Both the position numbers and the translations under genes were made by a program. This document shows, piece after piece, positions 24,971 through 35,288 of a stretch of 64,000 nt of DNA. The notes beneath the pieces are model-generated. The model was given only the letters and a program-made list of their open reading frames with translations, made no database searches and was not told where the DNA came from. The DNA is taken from positions 2,232,001 through 2,296,000 of the forward strand of contig NZ_AP021889.1 of the NCBI RefSeq assembly GCF_011398355.1, in the 5' to 3' direction. Source of the stretch: Thiosulfatimonas sediminis. Its GTDB lineage: Bacteria > Pseudomonadota > Gammaproteobacteria > Thiomicrospirales > Thiomicrospiraceae. The stretch's first letter is position 1, and each line of letters starts with the position of its first letter.

Positions 24971-27820
24971 TTAAGCGAAGTGACGAACTTCACCCTCTCC
25001 CTCGATATTATCCACACAGCGCTGACATAAATCTTCATGTCCAGCAATCGAACCAACCTCCTCGCGATGGTGCCAACAACGGCCACACTTGGCGTGTTCA
25101 GTTGCCCCGGCGTCAACCCAAAGACCAGGCATTTCTGAAGCCAATGCGCTTGCTGTTTTTTGAGCTGCCGGCAAAAGTTTTGCCTCGGAAGTAATCAAAA
25201 CGAAACGCAACTCATCCGCCAACTGTTCGATCTTCGCGTAAAGTGCGTCCTCTGCATATAAAGTCACTTGCGCAGTTAAAGACGCTTTGATTAATTTATC
25301 ATTACGCAACTGCTCTAGCTGCTTGGCAACCGCAGAGCGCACTTCCATAATCACCGCCCAATACGCCGAGTTCATTGCGGTACTTTCATCCAATACCGTC
25401 AAGCCGTCATACCAAGTGGCAACAAACACGGTTTTTTCACGCTCACCTGGAATGAAACTCCACAGCTCTTCGGCAGTAAAACTAAGGATAGGCGCAATCC
25501 AACGAGTCATCGCTTCGACTACGTGATACAGCGCAGTTTGTGCCGAGCGGCGCGCCAAACCATCTGTTTTACAGGTATATTGTCGGTCTTTAATCACGTC
25601 TAAATAGAAGGCACCCAACTCGATTGAACAAAAATGCGTGACTTTTTGGTAAATCGTCAAGAAGTTATAACTGTCATACGCCTCAATAATCTCTTGCTGT
25701 AACTTCGCAGCATGGCCAATGACCCATTTATCCAACGGCAGCAAATCGTCATAAGCGACCATATCGGCAGCAGGATTAAAGCCATTAATATTAGCCAACA
25801 AAAAGCGCGCGGTATTACGGATACGGCGATACGAATCGGCGGTACGGTTAATGATTTCATCGGAGACCGTCATCTCATAGCGGTAATCGGCAGCAGAAAT
25901 CCATAAACGTAAAATGTCTGCGCCATATTTATTCGAAATATCCTGTGGTGCAACCACATTGCCTTTCGACTTAGACATTTTCTTACCATCTTTGTCTACC
26001 GCAAAACCGTGCGTCAACACCTGCTTATAAGGCGCCTTGCCATCCGTTGCCAAAGCGCTTAGCAATGACGATTGGAACCAGCCGCGATGCTGATCCGAAC
26101 CTTCCAGATACAAATCGGCCGGAGCAGACAGTTCCGCACGCTCGTTTAATACCGTTTGGTGCGTAATTCCAGAATCAAACCAAACATCCAAAATATCGGT
26201 GACTTGCTCATAATCCTCAGCAGTATCGCCAAGGAACTCAACCATATCCAAGTCATACCAAGCATCAATTGACTTCTGCTCAACCAAATCGGCAACTCGC
26301 TGCATTAATGCAACCGTGTCGGGATGCATTTCACCAGTGACTTTATGAACAAAGATGGCAATCGGCACACCCCAGAACCGCTGGCGCGAAATACACCAAT
26401 CAGGGCGCCCTTCAATCATTCCCTCGATACGGTTTTGACCCCATTCAGGGACCCACTTGACGGTCGGAATGGCTTGCATAGCGCCATCACGTAACCCCGC
26501 CTGCTGCATTGAAATAAACCATTGCGGCGTCGCACGGAAAATCAATGGCGTTTTAGTACGCCAGCAGTGCGGATAACTGTGCTCGATAATTTCGATATGC
26601 AATAAAGCATGCTGTTCTTTAAGCACTTCCAGCACATGGTCGTCGACTTTAAGAACATTCTCGCCCTCGAAAATCGGCGTACCGGCAACATAGTTACCGT
26701 TATTATCGACAGGACAATCTACTTCTAAATCGTACTTTTTACCAACCTCGAAATCCTCAACACCGTGACCGGGTGCTGTATGCACACAACCTGTACCAGC
26801 ATCAGTGGTAACGTGTTCACCCAAAATCAGCGGCACAATACGCGTATAAAATGGGTGTTGTAGGCGAATCAACTCAAATTGCTCGCCGCGACCGTAAGCA
26901 ATCACTTGATAGCTTTCAAAGCCCCAACGGTCCATCGCATCCTTAATCATCGCTTCCGCTAGGAAAAGACGCTCTGGACCGTTTTCACCGTGCACCTGAA
27001 CGACTGAATACTCCAGCTCCGGATTAATCGCTACCGCTTGGTTAGCCGGTAAAGTCCAAGGCGTTGTTGTCCAAATAACCACAGACAAAGGCCCTTCACC
27101 GGTATGGTCTTCCACATGATGACATCGCTTAAAGAAAGCATCTTCATCAATAACCTTAAAACGCACGTCAATCGATTTAGAGCGTTTATTTTCGTACTCC
27201 ACTTCCGCTTCCGCCAAAGCAGAACGACCACCAACCGACCAATACACCGGTTTAGTGCCTTTCATCAAATGGCCGTTCTCAATGATTTTTGCCAAAGCAC
27301 GGATTTCATCCGCTTCAAACTTAAAGTCTTTGGTCAAATAGGGTTTATCCCAATCCGCCATAATACCCAGACGTTGGAAGTCGGCCATCTGCCCTTCCAC
27401 TTGCTCTTGTGCATAATCTCGGCACGCTTGACGAAATTCGGTGGCACCAATTTTTTGCCCAACCTTGCCTTTTTTCTTCTCGACATTCAACTCAATCGGC
27501 AAGCCATGGCAATCCCATCCAGGCACAAACGGTGCATCAAATCCACTCAACCCTTTCGACTTCACAATCATGTCTTTCAACACTTTGTTGACCGCATGAC
27601 CGATATGAATATTGCCGTTAGCATACGGCGGCCCATCATGCAAAATGAACTTCGGCCGGCCGGCCATGTGCGCACGCACCGTGTCATACAGATTCTCACT
27701 CAGCCAAGCAGAGACTTGCTCTGGCTCGCGATTCGGCAAATTGCCGCGCATCGGAAAATCCGTTTCTGGCAAGTTTAAAGTCGGTTTATAGTCGGTTTGT
27801 GCTGTCTTGTCGTTGCTCAT
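24971..27820 (-). CDS. ileS: Isoleucyl-tRNA synthetase
   Basis: Charges tRNA-Ile. A class I synthetase of 949 aa with the HIGH signature ([13 protein letters not shown], about 67-79), an editing domain, the KMSKS loop ([10 protein letters not shown]) and a C-terminal zinc finger ([10 protein letters not shown] ... CQRCVDN). This is the bacterial type with the C-terminal Zn site. It follows ribF on the same strand. Confidence 0.98.
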   Translation of the reverse strand: MSNDKTAQTDYKPTLNLPETDFPMRGNLPNREPEQVSAWLSENLYDTVRAHMAGRPKFILHDGPPYANGNIHIGHAVNKVLKDMIVKSKGLSGFDAPFVPGWDCHGLPIELNVEKKKGKVGQKIGATEFRQACRDYAQEQVEGQMADFQRLGIMADWDKPYLTKDFKFEADEIRALAKIIENGHLMKGTKPVYWSVGGRSALAEAEVEYENKRSKSIDVRFKVIDEDAFFKRCHHVEDHTGEGPLSVVIWTTTPWTLPANQAVAINPELEYSVVQVHGENGPERLFLAEAMIKDAMDRWGFESYQVIAYGRGEQFELIRLQHPFYTRIVPLILGEHVTTDAGTGCVHTAPGHGVEDFEVGKKYDLEVDCPVDNNGNYVAGTPIFEGENVLKVDDHVLEVLKEQHALLHIEIIEHSYPHCWRTKTPLIFRATPQWFISMQQAGLRDGAMQAIPTVKWVPEWGQNRIEGMIEGRPDWCISRQRFWGVPIAIFVHKVTGEMHPDTVALMQRVADLVEQKSIDAWYDLDMVEFLGDTAEDYEQVTDILDVWFDSGITHQTVLNERAELSAPADLYLEGSDQHRGWFQSSLLSALATDGKAPYKQVLTHGFAVDKDGKKMSKSKGNVVAPQDISNKYGADILRLWISAADYRYEMTVSDEIINRTADSYRRIRNTARFLLANINGFNPAADMVAYDDLLPLDKWVIGHAAKLQQEIIEAYDSYNFLTIYQKVTHFCSIELGAFYLDVIKDRQYTCKTDGLARRSAQTALYHVVEAMTRWIAPILSFTAEELWSFIPGEREKTVFVATWYDGLTVLDESTAMNSAYWAVIMEVRSAVAKQLEQLRNDKLIKASLTAQVTLYAEDALYAKIEQLADELRFVLITSEAKLLPAAQKTASALASEMPGLWVDAGATEHAKCGRCWHHREEVGSIAGHEDLCQRCVDNIEGEGEVRHFA

Positions 27821-27864
27821 GCATTAACTCTCTAAATCTCAGAAGATTAGCGGCGTACCGCAAC

Positions 27865-28803
27865 TTAAATACTAAAAAATTGTCGCGCTTGTTGCGCATC
27901 TTGACGAATCTGAGCAGTCAGTTCATCAAGGCTGTTAAATTTCATTTCCGAACGGATAAAATGATGCAAAGTCACCGCAATATGCCGCCCATATAAATCT
28001 TGTTGCCAATCAAAAAGATGGACTTCAATCGACGGACGGACGCCATCCACCGTTGGGCGCAACCCAATATTCGCCACACCAGGCCACGGTTTATCGGCTA
28101 TCCCATCCACGGTCACGGCAAACACCCCTTGTACCGGCATTTGAATACGCTTTGGGTTTAGATTCAGCGTTGGAAACCCAATGGTTCTGCCTAATTTCTG
28201 ACCATGAATCACTCGTCCATTAAAACCAAAAGGAGCGCCCATCAGTTGTTCAACCGCCGTTAAATTCGGTTTGGCCAATTCAGCACGAATCCGCGTACTA
28301 CTGACACGCTCCAATCCTTGACAATGGGTTGGCATATCGGTGACATGAAAACCGTATTTTTGACCTTGTTGCGATAAAAAAGCGTAGTCACCTTGGCGCT
28401 GCTTGCCAAACCGAAAATCATCACCGACCACTAAATGCTTAACCGCCAAATCATCCAATAAAATCTGTTCTACAAATTCGGCCGCACTTAAATTAGCAAA
28501 AGCAGCATTAAAGGCCACACATAGCACATAGTCGATATTGGTTGAAGCAAACGCCTGCAGTTTTTCACGCAAATTCATTAAACGCACCGGTGCTTGTTGC
28601 GGCGCAAAAAATTCAATTGGTAAGGGTTCAAACACCATTACCACGCTCGGCAGTTGGCGCGCTTTGGCTTGTTCACACAAAGCGTTGAGAACGTTACGGT
28701 GACCAAGATGAATACCATCAAAATTGCCGATGGTCAGCACACAGCCATTGGCAAAAACCGGTTTAACGCATTTTAAATTGTGCAGTCCGCGAATCAGTTG
28801 CAT
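27865..28803 (-). CDS. ribF: RibF, bifunctional riboflavin kinase / FAD synthetase
   Basis: Makes FMN and FAD, including the FAD used by the FccB enzymes. The N-terminal nucleotidyltransferase domain has GNFDGIHLGHRNVL (about 26-39) and the C-terminal flavokinase domain has RVIHGQKLGRTIGFPTLNL (about 198-216). At 312 aa it has normal length. It lies between murJ and ileS, all on the minus strand, the classic gammaproteobacterial order. Confidence 0.96.
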   Translation of the reverse strand: MQLIRGLHNLKCVKPVFANGCVLTIGNFDGIHLGHRNVLNALCEQAKARQLPSVVMVFEPLPIEFFAPQQAPVRLMNLREKLQAFASTNIDYVLCVAFNAAFANLSAAEFVEQILLDDLAVKHLVVGDDFRFGKQRQGDYAFLSQQGQKYGFHVTDMPTHCQGLERVSSTRIRAELAKPNLTAVEQLMGAPFGFNGRVIHGQKLGRTIGFPTLNLNPKRIQMPVQGVFAVTVDGIADKPWPGVANIGLRPTVDGVRPSIEVHLFDWQQDLYGRHIAVTLHHFIRSEMKFNSLDELTAQIRQDAQQARQFFSI

Positions 28804-28894
28804 ACTTTTCTAAGTTAGTTAGGGGCTTTGCCGGAAAAAGTAGACCGCCGATTATAGCCGATAGCCCCCTACAAGTCAGTGCTAACTAAGCGGT

Positions 28895-30430
28895 TTATTT
28901 GGCTTTTTTCAACAAACTGCGCGGATGCAACCCCACCGCCAAAAGCGCGCCAGCGTATACCACAACAGCACCCAAAACCAGTGTCATCAGCCAACCAAGT
29001 CGCTGCCAAACATCAAACGCCAACCAGGCGCTGACGCTCGGATTTAACCAAACCAAAAAACCAACCAAGATCATATTGGCGAACAAAATTTGTCCGCCCA
29101 ACTTTAACCACCCAGACAAGGGCGAGAAAACCCCTTGCTTACGCAAATACCAATACAGCAAGCCAGCATTTACAAACGCCGATATCGACGTTGCCGCTGC
29201 CAAGCCAACGTGAGCAAACGGGCCAATCAGCAACAGATTAAACACCATATTCGTCACTAAGGCGACTATGGCTACCTTAACCGGAGTTTTCATATCTTTG
29301 CGCGCATAAAACGCCGGTGCCAGAATTTTCACCAAAATAAAACCGAGCAAACCAAAAGAGTATGCCATCAAACTGGCGCCAGACATCGTGACATCATGTT
29401 CACTAAAAGCACCGTAAAAGAACAAAGTCACTATCAGAGGTTGCGCTAGAAGCAACAATCCGAACATCGCCGGCACCCCAACGAGAAAAACCAAACGCAA
29501 GGCCGAATCCAAATCTTGCTGAAACCCTTGCCAGTTTTGATTAGCGGCTTTTTTCGACAGCCCAGGCAATACGACCGTCGCTAAAGCCACGCCGAATACG
29601 CCCAACGGAAATTCCATTAAGCGATCCGAATAGTACAACCAAGAGACCGAGCCGGTAACCAAAAACGACGCCAAAATGGTGTCCACTAACAAGTTAATCT
29701 GAGCCACAGAAACCCCAAAAAGTGCCGGCAACATCAAGCGTTTTACTTCGCTCACCCCTGGGTCAGATTGACGCGTTGGATGTGGCAACAAACCCAACTT
29801 ATACAGAAACGGCAGATGAAATAGCAGTTGCACCACTCCAGCAACCAAGACCCCCCATGCCAGCGCCATTATCGGCACATCCAATAATGGCGAAACAAAA
29901 ATAGCAAAACTAATCAGCACCAAATTCAGAAACACCGGTGTAAATGCAGGCACCGCAAATTGGTTATAGGTATTCATGATTGCCGAGGAAAACGCGACTA
30001 ACGAAATCAACAAAAGATAGGGAAAAGTAATCGCCAACATATCGGCAGCAAGATTAAACTTTTCTGGATCATCCATAAACCCTGGCGCAAACACCATCAT
30101 CCACAGCGACGAGCCGAAGACCCCGAAGGCGGTCAAAACCAACAAGATACCGCCAAGCCGGAAACTGATGGCATTGACCAGATGTTTAACCGCCTCTTGA
30201 CCACGCTTCTCTTTGGCTTCCGCCAATACCGGCACAAACGCCTGTGAAAATGCCCCCTCAGCAAACAAGCGGCGAAAAAAGTTAGGGATTTTGAACGCCA
30301 CAAAAAACGCATCTGCTCCAGCAGAGGCACCAAAATAACGGGCAATCACCATATCGCGAACAAATCCGAGGATTCGAGAAATCATCGTCATGCCGCCGAC
30401 GGTTGCCGCTGCTTTAATCATTCCCTTCAA
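28895..30430 (-). CDS. murJ: MurJ (MviN), lipid II flippase
   Basis: A polytopic MOP-superfamily protein with about 14 helices that moves lipid II across the inner membrane. It has the N-terminal signature SRILGFVRDMVIARYFGASAG. The start could be TTG 30430 (spaced well from AGGGCAGG) or ATG 30421; the family N-terminus fits either. At 511 aa it is normal. It is first in the murJ-ribF-ileS-lspA group. Confidence 0.95.
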   Translation of the reverse strand: MKGMIKAAATVGGMTMISRILGFVRDMVIARYFGASAGADAFFVAFKIPNFFRRLFAEGAFSQAFVPVLAEAKEKRGQEAVKHLVNAISFRLGGILLVLTAFGVFGSSLWMMVFAPGFMDDPEKFNLAADMLAITFPYLLLISLVAFSSAIMNTYNQFAVPAFTPVFLNLVLISFAIFVSPLLDVPIMALAWGVLVAGVVQLLFHLPFLYKLGLLPHPTRQSDPGVSEVKRLMLPALFGVSVAQINLLVDTILASFLVTGSVSWLYYSDRLMEFPLGVFGVALATVVLPGLSKKAANQNWQGFQQDLDSALRLVFLVGVPAMFGLLLLAQPLIVTLFFYGAFSEHDVTMSGASLMAYSFGLLGFILVKILAPAFYARKDMKTPVKVAIVALVTNMVFNLLLIGPFAHVGLAAATSISAFVNAGLLYWYLRKQGVFSPLSGWLKLGGQILFANMILVGFLVWLNPSVSAWLAFDVWQRLGWLMTLVLGAVVVYAGALLAVGLHPRSLLKKAK

Positions 30431-30813
30431 GTGTGCCTGCCCTTATCAAAACTGCTTCAAATAAAGCGCATTTTAACAGAGCCAGCCGTGCTTTGAACGG
30501 CTTCGCAAATACCGTCGATGAATCTATAAAACACACACACAAAAGCCTTTTTACATTTGCAGAGATACAGAACGGCGAAATGATGCTGTAACAGATGCAA
30601 GTTGGACTTATTTCAGAGTATCCCTCGTATTGCCGCCTTGCAAAACCTGACTGAAATCAATCAAGACGTATTCTGGATTTCCTTGGCCAGCGTCAAGGCT
30701 TATTCGATGACAAAATCCGCTCTAAATCTTCAGCAGGCACTACTGAATTATGCGAATATAACTTTGGGCTCGGCGCTGTTCGAGGTTCTGTGAACACACC
30801 AAAAGGAAACGCC
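30431..30813. other. Divergent intergenic region, murJ / acetolactate synthase-like
   Basis: About 380 bases. A hairpin AGCCGT-GCTTTGA-ACGGCT lies near 30484-30502. An open frame from a TTG at 30602 to 30793 (63 codons) has no ribosome site or family resemblance and is probably accidental. The promoters of both neighbours should be here. Confidence 0.45.
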
Positions 30814-32445
30814 ATGAAAGCGGCAGAACTGTTTGTACGTTGTTTAGAAAACGAAGAAGTGGAATTTATTTTTGGCATCCCTGGGGAAGAAAATCTGGAT
30901 TTGATGGACGCACTACTCAATAGTCCAATTAAATTCATTCTCACCCGCCACGAACAAGGTGCTGCTTTTATGGCTGATGTGTACGGACGCTTAACCGGTA
31001 AAGCCGGTGTCTGCTTATCCACCCTTGGCCCTGGAGCGACCAACTTAGTCACTGGCGTTGCAGATGCCAATATGGATCGCGCCCCCGTGGTCGCGATTGC
31101 CGGACAAGCCAGCTCGAACCGATTACACAAAGAGAGTCATCAGGTATTAGACTTAGTGAATTTATTTGAACCAATTACCAAATACTCTACACAGATTCTC
31201 ACCCCAGAAGTGATTCCAGAAGTGGTACGTAAAGCCTTCAAGGTCGCAGAAGCGGAAAAACCCGGCTGTAGCTTTATTGATTTTCCAGAAAACATTGCCG
31301 CCAAGCGTCTCACTAAAAAACCGTTAAAGCGCCAAAGTCCACTGCCGTCATTTGCCAATACCGCCAAAATCACGCAAGCGGCGGATTTAATTAGCCAATC
31401 ACGCTTTCCAATGATTATCGCTGGTAACGGCGTGATTCGCTCCAATGCCAGTCATGCACTCATCGAATTTGCCACCAAATTAAACATCCCAGTTGCCACA
31501 ACGTTTATGGCCAAAGGCGCACTGCCTTGTAACAATCCGCTCTCTTTAGGCACCATCGGCTTACAAGCCCACGATTATATTGCTTGCGGTATTGACCGCG
31601 CCGATGTGGTGATCTGCATCGGCTATGATATAGTCGAATATCACCCGAATTTATGGAATAAAAATCCGGATTTAAAAATCATCCACATTGACTCTAAACC
31701 TGCGGAAGTCGATGAGTATTACATTGTCGAAGCCGGATTGATTGGCGATATCAGCAACGCATTACAAGGCATCGCCGCCGAAAGTAACCGTCATACCAAC
31801 AGCCCCTATTTACCGATTAAACGGGAAATCGAAAACCATTTTCACGAATTTGATCAAGACAGCGGTTATCCAGTCAAACCGCAAAAAATTCTCTATGACT
31901 TGCGCCAAGCGTTGGATGCCGAAGACATTGTCATATCGGATGTTGGGGCCCATAAAATGTGGGTAGCGCGGATGTATCAAACCCTAGCGCCCAACACCTG
32001 CATTATCTCGAACGGTTTTGCTTCAATGGGTATCGCACTTCCCGGAGCCATTGCCGCCAAGCTGGCTAGACCAGAGCGCGTGGCGCTCGCGGTAACCGGA
32101 GACGCCGGTTTTATGATGAATATGCAAGAAATTGAAACTGCAGTGCGTCTAAAAATTCCAATTATCGTATTAATTTGGAACGATGCCAGTTACGGCTTGA
32201 TTAAGTGGAAACAGATGAATCAATTTGGTCGGGAAAGCAATATCGCCTTTACCAATCCAGATTTTATTAAATTAGCGGATGCATTTGGTGCCAAAGGCTA
32301 CCGTATCGAATCGACGGAACAGTTATTGCCAACCTTACAACAAGCGATTGCCGATAATTGCGTGGTGTTAATCGACTGCCCAGTAGACTATTCAGAAAAC
32401 CTCAAGTTAACAGAAGAACTCGGCAAGATGGTCTGTCCAGTGTAA
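30814..32445 (+). CDS. alsS: Acetolactate synthase, AlsS-like (ThDP-dependent)
   Basis: Condenses two pyruvates to 2-acetolactate. The catalytic Glu lies in LTRHEQGAAFMADVYGR, the central domain follows, and the ThDP-binding motif is GDAGFMMNMQE ... WND. The C-terminal DCPVDYSENLKL matches catabolic AlsS better than biosynthetic IlvB/IlvI, and no small regulatory subunit gene is adjacent. I start at ATG 30814 because AGGA lies just upstream; an in-frame GTG at 30790 is less likely. The length is 543 aa. It is a single gene, closed by a terminator. Other ThDP enzymes cannot be fully ruled out. Confidence 0.8.
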   Translation: MKAAELFVRCLENEEVEFIFGIPGEENLDLMDALLNSPIKFILTRHEQGAAFMADVYGRLTGKAGVCLSTLGPGATNLVTGVADANMDRAPVVAIAGQASSNRLHKESHQVLDLVNLFEPITKYSTQILTPEVIPEVVRKAFKVAEAEKPGCSFIDFPENIAAKRLTKKPLKRQSPLPSFANTAKITQAADLISQSRFPMIIAGNGVIRSNASHALIEFATKLNIPVATTFMAKGALPCNNPLSLGTIGLQAHDYIACGIDRADVVICIGYDIVEYHPNLWNKNPDLKIIHIDSKPAEVDEYYIVEAGLIGDISNALQGIAAESNRHTNSPYLPIKREIENHFHEFDQDSGYPVKPQKILYDLRQALDAEDIVISDVGAHKMWVARMYQTLAPNTCIISNGFASMGIALPGAIAAKLARPERVALAVTGDAGFMMNMQEIETAVRLKIPIIVLIWNDASYGLIKWKQMNQFGRESNIAFTNPDFIKLADAFGAKGYRIESTEQLLPTLQQAIADNCVVLIDCPVDYSENLKLTEELGKMVCPV

Positions 32446-32457
32446 TTACGATAGGCA

Positions 32458-32486
32458 CAAAAAAACCGGGACTCGCCCGGTTTTTT
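32458..32486. terminator. Bidirectional intrinsic terminator between alsS and rpsT
   Basis: CCGGG-ACTCG-CCCGG (32466-32480) flanked by an A-run and a T-run, between convergent genes. Confidence 0.9.
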
Positions 32487-32507
32487 ACACTTAATCAAGC
32501 TGGACAA

Positions 32508-32771
32508 TTACGCCAATGCTTTGATACGAGCGTTGATGCGGCTCTTAGAACGCGCAGCTTTGTTTTTGTGAATGATGCCTTTACGCGCCATACCGTCAAG
32601 TTTTGACTGCGCTGTACGGAATAATTCATTTGCTTGCTCTTTGTTACCAGCTTGGATTGCAGATAACACTTTTTTTACTGCAGTACGCATATCAGAACGC
32701 ATTGCTACGTTATGTTGACGATTTTTTTCTGCTTGGCGAGCGCGTTTAGTCGCTTGTGCTGAGTTTGCCAT
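32508..32771 (-). CDS. rpsT: Ribosomal protein S20
   Basis: An 87-aa basic protein of the 30S subunit, beginning [20 protein letters not shown] and ending in the usual Lys/Arg-rich helices ([17 protein letters not shown]). A GGAG ribosome site precedes the ATG. It is transcribed alone from the promoter at 32916-32943 through a leader of about 135 bases. Confidence 0.98.
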   Translation of the reverse strand: MANSAQATKRARQAEKNRQHNVAMRSDMRTAVKKVLSAIQAGNKEQANELFRTAQSKLDGMARKGIIHKNKAARSKSRINARIKALA

Positions 32772-32884
32772 TTTTAAAACTCCAATTCGTTTTTACGTGT
32801 TAAGGATCCGTAGACCTATCTTTAACAATTAACACAACATCTAAAACCCTGAAAAATCAAAACGTTAGATGACTACTTGTGACC

Positions 32885-32901
32885 GTACGAATTATTCGTA
32901 C
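32885..32901. other. Perfect dyad in the rpsT leader
   Basis: GTACGAAT-T-ATTCGTAC, 8-base arms around one base. It lies just downstream of the predicted rpsT transcription start, so it could be an operator or a 5' hairpin of the S20 mRNA. Confidence 0.5.
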
Positions 32902-32915
32902 ATTTGAGAAGCGGT

Positions 32916-32943
32916 ATTATCCAATTTTTAACCACAAAGTCAA
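32916..32943 (-). promoter_or_regulatory. Sigma-70 promoter of rpsT
   Basis: On the minus strand TTGACT (32943-32938), a 16-base spacer and GATAAT (32921-32916). Confidence 0.65.
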
Positions 32944-32992
32944 TTGTTTAGCATGGATTCATCGGTTTTTAACAAACCGGCGGCTTGTGGCA

Positions 32993-33019
32993 AAAAGCTG
33001 TGGTAAATCATTCCGATAA
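32993..33019 (+). promoter_or_regulatory. Candidate sigma-28 (FliA) flagellar promoter of motAB
   Basis: AAAA (32993-32996), a 15-base spacer, TCCGATAA (33012-33019), close to the FliA consensus TAAA - N15 - GCCGATAA. It lies 54 bases before the motA start, and motAB are usually late flagellar genes. Confidence 0.55.
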
Positions 33020-33073
33020 ATCAAGTTTTCTGCTGTAATGTTGAAACTCATCCATCCGTAATATTGAGAACAC

Positions 33074-33868
33074 ATGAATATATCTGTCAGCGCGCTGTTT
33101 GGTTTTATTCTCGGCATGGGGTTATTCATTGCCGCGATTATTCTAAATACCGATAACTACTTGATGTTTTTCAGCCTCTCCAGCCTACTCATGGTTGCCG
33201 GAGGAACCATCGCCGCCGCAATGATTTCTTACGATGGTCGCTATGTCGCCTTAGCATTTAAAGAGATGGGGTCAACAATCATTAACTCGAACGTCAGCGC
33301 GGTCAAACTATACGAAGACGTTGGCATCTTAATCGACTGGTCAAAAATCATCCGCAGCCAAGGCCTGATTCGGCTTGAAAAAGTTATTGAAATGCCTGAA
33401 GAAGGTCAGAGCTTCCTCAACCAATCGTTTATTTTTTTACTCTCCGGCTATAAAGGCTCGCACCTCAACAACTTACTCCAACACTCGCGTGAATCTATCT
33501 ATGAGAGCAATATGCGTCCGGCTAAGGTTCTACTGACTATGGCAGCAACTGCGCCGGCATTTGGCATGGTCGGTACCTTAGTTGGATTAATTATTATGCT
33601 CAATTCAATGGAAGGCGACCCATCCAAAATAGGCAGCGGCTTAGCGGTGGCACTGTTAACCACACTATATGGCGTTTTGATGGCACAGCTCATTCTCAAA
33701 CCCGCAGCGCGTAAATTGGAACACAAACAAGACCTAGAAGCACAGCGCAATCAGATTCTGACCGAAGGCATTGTCCTACTCTCAGAAGGCGCATCGCCGT
33801 CACTCATTGAAGACACCATGAACTCTTATCTACACCCACGCTTTCAATTTCGTCGTGCGGAGCGTTAA
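33074..33868 (+). CDS. motA: MotA/PomA-type flagellar stator subunit
   Basis: Inner-membrane stator protein that forms the ion channel with MotB and pushes on the rotor. Four helices: two near the N-terminus (about 4-22 and 30-50) and two later (about 150-172 and 185-205), with the MotA/TolQ/ExbB motif GMVGTLVGLIIML. At 264 aa it is nearer PomA (about 253) than E. coli MotA. The motB start lies 2 bases after its stop. No other flagellar genes are in the window. Confidence 0.9.
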   Translation: MNISVSALFGFILGMGLFIAAIILNTDNYLMFFSLSSLLMVAGGTIAAAMISYDGRYVALAFKEMGSTIINSNVSAVKLYEDVGILIDWSKIIRSQGLIRLEKVIEMPEEGQSFLNQSFIFLLSGYKGSHLNNLLQHSRESIYESNMRPAKVLLTMAATAPAFGMVGTLVGLIIMLNSMEGDPSKIGSGLAVALLTTLYGVLMAQLILKPAARKLEHKQDLEAQRNQILTEGIVLLSEGASPSLIEDTMNSYLHPRFQFRRAER

Positions 33869-33870
33869 GA

Positions 33871-34566
33871 ATGCACTATCACAATGACCAAGGCGCTTAC
33901 CAATCGGCCAAACTCAAAAAACCAAAAGAGGAAGAACAGAACGAATGGCTGGTTACCTATGCCGATGCGATGACGTTGATTTTGGGGTTTTTTATTTTGA
34001 TTTTATCGATGTCGATTATCAATCAAAATCGTTTTGAAGAGGTGGCACAAGGGTTAAATGACGGTTTACTGAAAAAAGAACAAGAGATTAAGCCATTAAA
34101 AGCACTGAATGCCAATCTTAAGTATACCCTCCTGCAACACAGTATCTTGCCGCAAGACGCTTTAGAAATGGGCGACAATTATTTAAAAATCAACCTACCA
34201 GGCAGTATGCTATTTGCCACCGGCTCCGCCGAACTTGGCAGCAAATCCAAAAAACTTTTGGCAGACATAGCGCATAACATTGAAGGGTTTGAACTTCCGG
34301 ATTTTAATATCGAAATTGAAGGCCATACCGACAATATCCCGATTAACACCCCCCGCTTCCCGTCTAACTGGGAGCTCTCCTCCAGCCGCGCCATCAGCGT
34401 ACTGCACGTCTTTCTGGCTCAAGGCATTGACGGTAACAAACTCAAAGCCATTGGCTATGCCGATACGCGCCCGACAGCGCCCAACTTAGATGCACAAGGC
34501 AATCCCATAGCCAACAACCAACAACAAAACCGTCGCGTTGAAATCAAAATCGCCAAAAATATCTAA
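33871..34566 (+). CDS. motB: MotB/PomB-type flagellar stator subunit with an OmpA-like domain
   Basis: Anchors the stator to peptidoglycan and carries the ion-binding Asp. A cytoplasmic N-terminus leads to the single helix YADAMTLILGFFILILSMS with that Asp in YADAMT, then a linker and an OmpA-type peptidoglycan-binding domain (IEGHTDNIPI, about 150-159; ending NRRVEIKIAKN). At 231 aa it is short compared with E. coli MotB (308), because the linker is short. Ion specificity cannot be told safely from sequence alone. Confidence 0.9.
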   Translation: MHYHNDQGAYQSAKLKKPKEEEQNEWLVTYADAMTLILGFFILILSMSIINQNRFEEVAQGLNDGLLKKEQEIKPLKALNANLKYTLLQHSILPQDALEMGDNYLKINLPGSMLFATGSAELGSKSKKLLADIAHNIEGFELPDFNIEIEGHTDNIPINTPRFPSNWELSSSRAISVLHVFLAQGIDGNKLKAIGYADTRPTAPNLDAQGNPIANNQQQNRRVEIKIAKNI

Positions 34567-34805
34567 ACAGAATGAGGATTAAAAACCTTTAAAAATTGAA
34601 AAAAGGCTTGCCAACGAAGGGCGTTGAAACGAAAAAAAGCGTTTTGCTTCAGTCTCGATGTTACAAAAAGCGCGCCTTATGCAGAATCAAGGCACTGCAG
34701 CATACTGAAAATGAAATAGTTGTTTCAAGAAAGGCAAGTTTTTGCGACCTGTACAGATGAATACACGGGCAAGAACTTAACGCAGAGATTGAAAAAAGAA
34801 CATTT

Positions 34806-35276
34806 TCACTCGCGGTGATAAGGATGGTTATTGATGACCGACCAAGCCCGATAGATTTGTTCCGCCACCAAAATGCGCACCATCGGATGGGGCATCGTCA
34901 GTTTGGACAACCCCCATTTCCACTGCGCTTGTTGCAACAGCGACTCATCCAAACCGTCTGGACCACCAACAATTAGAGCAACGTCTTGACCACCGCCAAG
35001 CCACTCCTCCATTTTATCAGCAAGCCCTTTAGTGGTTACCTGCTGGCCATGCTCATCCAAGACAATCAAACGCGCACCTTTCGGCACGGCGTCCAAGATA
35101 CGTTTGGCTTCTTCGGTTTTCATTTTATCGACAGAGCTGCTTTTGCCACGATTGGCCATCGGCAGTTCAACCAATTTTAAACTGCACGCTTTAGGCAGGC
35201 GTTTGGCATATTCTTGATACCCTTCTTGCACCCACTTCGGCATTTTTTGGCCGACCGTAATAAAGTGAATAACCAT
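34806..35276 (-). CDS. rlmH: RlmH, 23S rRNA pseudouridine-1915 N3-methyltransferase
   Basis: A SPOUT-family methyltransferase acting on helix 69 of 23S rRNA in assembled ribosomes. It has LIVGGPDGLDESLL and the C-terminal HPMVRILVAEQIYRAWSVINNHPYHRE typical of the family. At 156 aa it has exact family length. It is last in the leuS-lptE-holA-proA-nadD-rsfS-rlmH series. Confidence 0.97.
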   Translation of the reverse strand: MVIHFITVGQKMPKWVQEGYQEYAKRLPKACSLKLVELPMANRGKSSSVDKMKTEEAKRILDAVPKGARLIVLDEHGQQVTTKGLADKMEEWLGGGQDVALIVGGPDGLDESLLQQAQWKWGLSKLTMPHPMVRILVAEQIYRAWSVINNHPYHRE

Positions 35277-35288
35277 AAATTACCCTAG

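Noticed and set aside
30602-30793. 63-codon open frame upstream of the acetolactate synthase gene
   Set aside because: TTG start, no ribosome site and no family resemblance; it ends just past a spurious GTG of the next gene.
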